Below are positions 58,930 to 59,666 of a stretch of 59,666 nt of DNA, piece after piece. The notes beneath the pieces are model-generated. The model saw only the letters and a program-made list of their open reading frames with translations, was not told where the DNA came from and did not search any database. The stretch is taken from positions 1-59,666 of the forward strand of contig VMTK01000020.1 of assembly GCA_013791585.1 (NCBI GenBank), given 5' to 3'. The stretch comes from Candidatus Falkowiibacteriota bacterium (GTDB taxonomy: Bacteria; Patescibacteriota; Patescibacteriia; Patescibacteriales; VMTK01). The position numbers and the translations under genes are program-made. Positions within the stretch are counted from its first letter, which is position 1. Every line of letters begins with the position of its first letter.

Positions 58930-59322
58930 ATGTTCAAAAGCCAAAACAGCGAGGAGGGATTTAAAAAAATTGAAACAATCATCGGCCCGTCAGTAAAAGT
59001 CAAGGGGGATTTTAACAGCCAAGGGAACATTATCGTTGAAGGCATGGTGGAAGGCAATTTAAAAACCAAGGGGAATCTGCGAGTCGGCAGCCAAGCCAAA
59101 ATTACAGCGGACATTGAAGCAAAAGAAGCAAAAATAAGCGGGGAAGTCACTGGCAATCTGAAAATCAAGGGCTATTTAGAGCTGTCGGCAACAGCAAAAG
59201 TAACCGGCGACATTGAGGCAGTAAGCATGTCAATTGAACGCGGAGCTATCCTTAACGGAAAATGCGCTATGTCAGCTGAGGGGAAAGGCAGTGCTCAAGA
59301 AACTGAAAAGAAAGAAAGTTAA
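58930..59322 (+). CDS. Bactofilin, polymer-for-scaffold protein
   Basis: 130 residues. The central domain (about 20-112) is the bactofilin beta-helix with repeats such as GNIIVEGMVEGNLKTKGNLRVG. It polymerises without nucleotide into filaments that scaffold cell-shape or chromosome-segregation proteins. N- and C-termini are disordered. It lies 1.0 kb from the parS-like sites. Confidence 0.92.
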   Translation: MFKSQNSEEGFKKIETIIGPSVKVKGDFNSQGNIIVEGMVEGNLKTKGNLRVGSQAKITADIEAKEAKISGEVTGNLKIKGYLELSATAKVTGDIEAVSMSIERGAILNGKCAMSAEGKGSAQETEKKES

Positions 59323-59394
59323 TCTGAAAACTTATAAATGGTTATATGCTATATTGTTAGTTTTGAATCCATGCATTCGCATAACTTATTAAAT

Positions 59395-59518
59395 GATTTT
59401 AATAAACTCTTTAATTCTTTATTAATGAATTAACGAGTTAACGGGTTAACGGGTTAAATAATTTTTTTAAAAGAATAACTCGTTAATCCGTTAACTCGTT
59501 AACTAAAGAATTCTTTAA
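59395..59518. repeat. Octamer inverted repeat after the bactofilin gene
   Basis: AATAAACTCTTTAATTCTTT and AACGAGTTAACGGGTTAACGGG on the left mirror TAACTCGTTAATCCGTTAACTCG and AAAGAATTCTTTAAT on the right. Confidence 0.85.
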
Positions 59519-59666
59519 TGCAACAAATATAACCATATAGGGTATAAGTAACTTAATTTGGTGGAAAACTTGTTCCTTTGCAAATAATTTTTTTGCGGCA
59601 AAGCATTAATGCTTGGGTCCACTTCAAGAAAAATTTTACAGAATTTAATCCGTGAGTTTTACTTAA
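59519..59666. other. Right edge, nothing clear
   Basis: AT-rich sequence to the window end without a complete gene or strong hairpin that I can see. Confidence 0.4.

Overview
The window looks like a piece of chromosome from an uncultivated candidate-phyla-radiation bacterium (Patescibacteria, Parcubacteria-like). The evidence is an AT-rich, lysine-rich coding style, standard stop codons (TGA is used as stop), secreted proteins with NVGIG-type repeats, TrmB-like regulators, compact housekeeping genes (an SMC of only 886 residues) and a remnant of a C-terminal module I associate with Parcubacteria. No rRNA operon, CRISPR array or prophage is visible.

Layout. 0-10 kb (mostly minus strand): a secreted repeat protein cut by the left edge, a small membrane protein, trigger factor, a small zinc ribbon, a tRNA with an odd antisense-like leader, Mn-dependent pyrophosphatase, NusA with octanucleotide arrays, and a short SMC. 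10-28 kb (minus): two blocks of storage-polysaccharide genes (GlgA, an alpha/alpha-barrel glycosidase, a P-loop kinase and a PHP phosphoesterase; then an APH-like kinase, GH57 and a second GlgA). They are separated by a restriction/defence block (NYN-PLD fusion, LexA/UmuD-like protease, GIY-YIG-like protein, Vsr, NgoFVII-like endonuclease, RadC-C5-methyltransferase fusion) and by a beta-helix/LCAT-like lipase. 28-36 kb: ruvC-yebC, an AbiE toxin-antitoxin pair with a TrmB-like regulator, a methyltransferase, tRNA-Gly, rpsP-khpA, tsaD and a tRNA-Glu gene that contains a second complete tRNA-Glu. 36-55 kb (mostly plus): phosphoglucose/phosphomannose isomerase, Pif1-like helicase, an accessory island (EcoRI-type methyltransferase, DUF262-HNH nuclease, RhuM genes and scars, NYN protein, AlbA/RecG-like regulator), recQ, rnhB, HNH, a second LexA/UmuD-like protease followed by a single-chain restriction-methylation-specificity protein, and two secreted or protease-like proteins. 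55-59.7 kb: a candidate ~230-nt ncRNA, trxB, trxA, parS-like palindromes, tRNA-Ala, tRNA-Arg, a frameshifted NUDIX gene and a bactofilin.

The strongest unexplained signal is genome-wide rather than one gene. About twenty loci carry short tandem words of 7 or 8 bp, usually arranged as inverted repeats. Each locus has a different text but the same architecture. They sit between genes, at gene ends where they supply the stop codon, and in frame inside conserved genes (nusA, smc, glgA, yebC, tsaD). A second class of GC-rich palindromes is found in ppaC, rpsP, tsaD and recQ and around the nested tRNA. This resembles the palindromic elements of Rickettsia in behaviour but not in sequence.

Other leads: a small RNA upstream of a tRNA whose two arms are complementary to that tRNA's anticodon arm in permuted order, the tRNA-within-a-tRNA, the RadC-methyltransferase fusion, paired UmuD-like proteases beside nuclease genes, and clusters of parS-like and 20-bp operator-like palindromes near trxA. 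Function calls come from reading motifs by eye; no database search was run.
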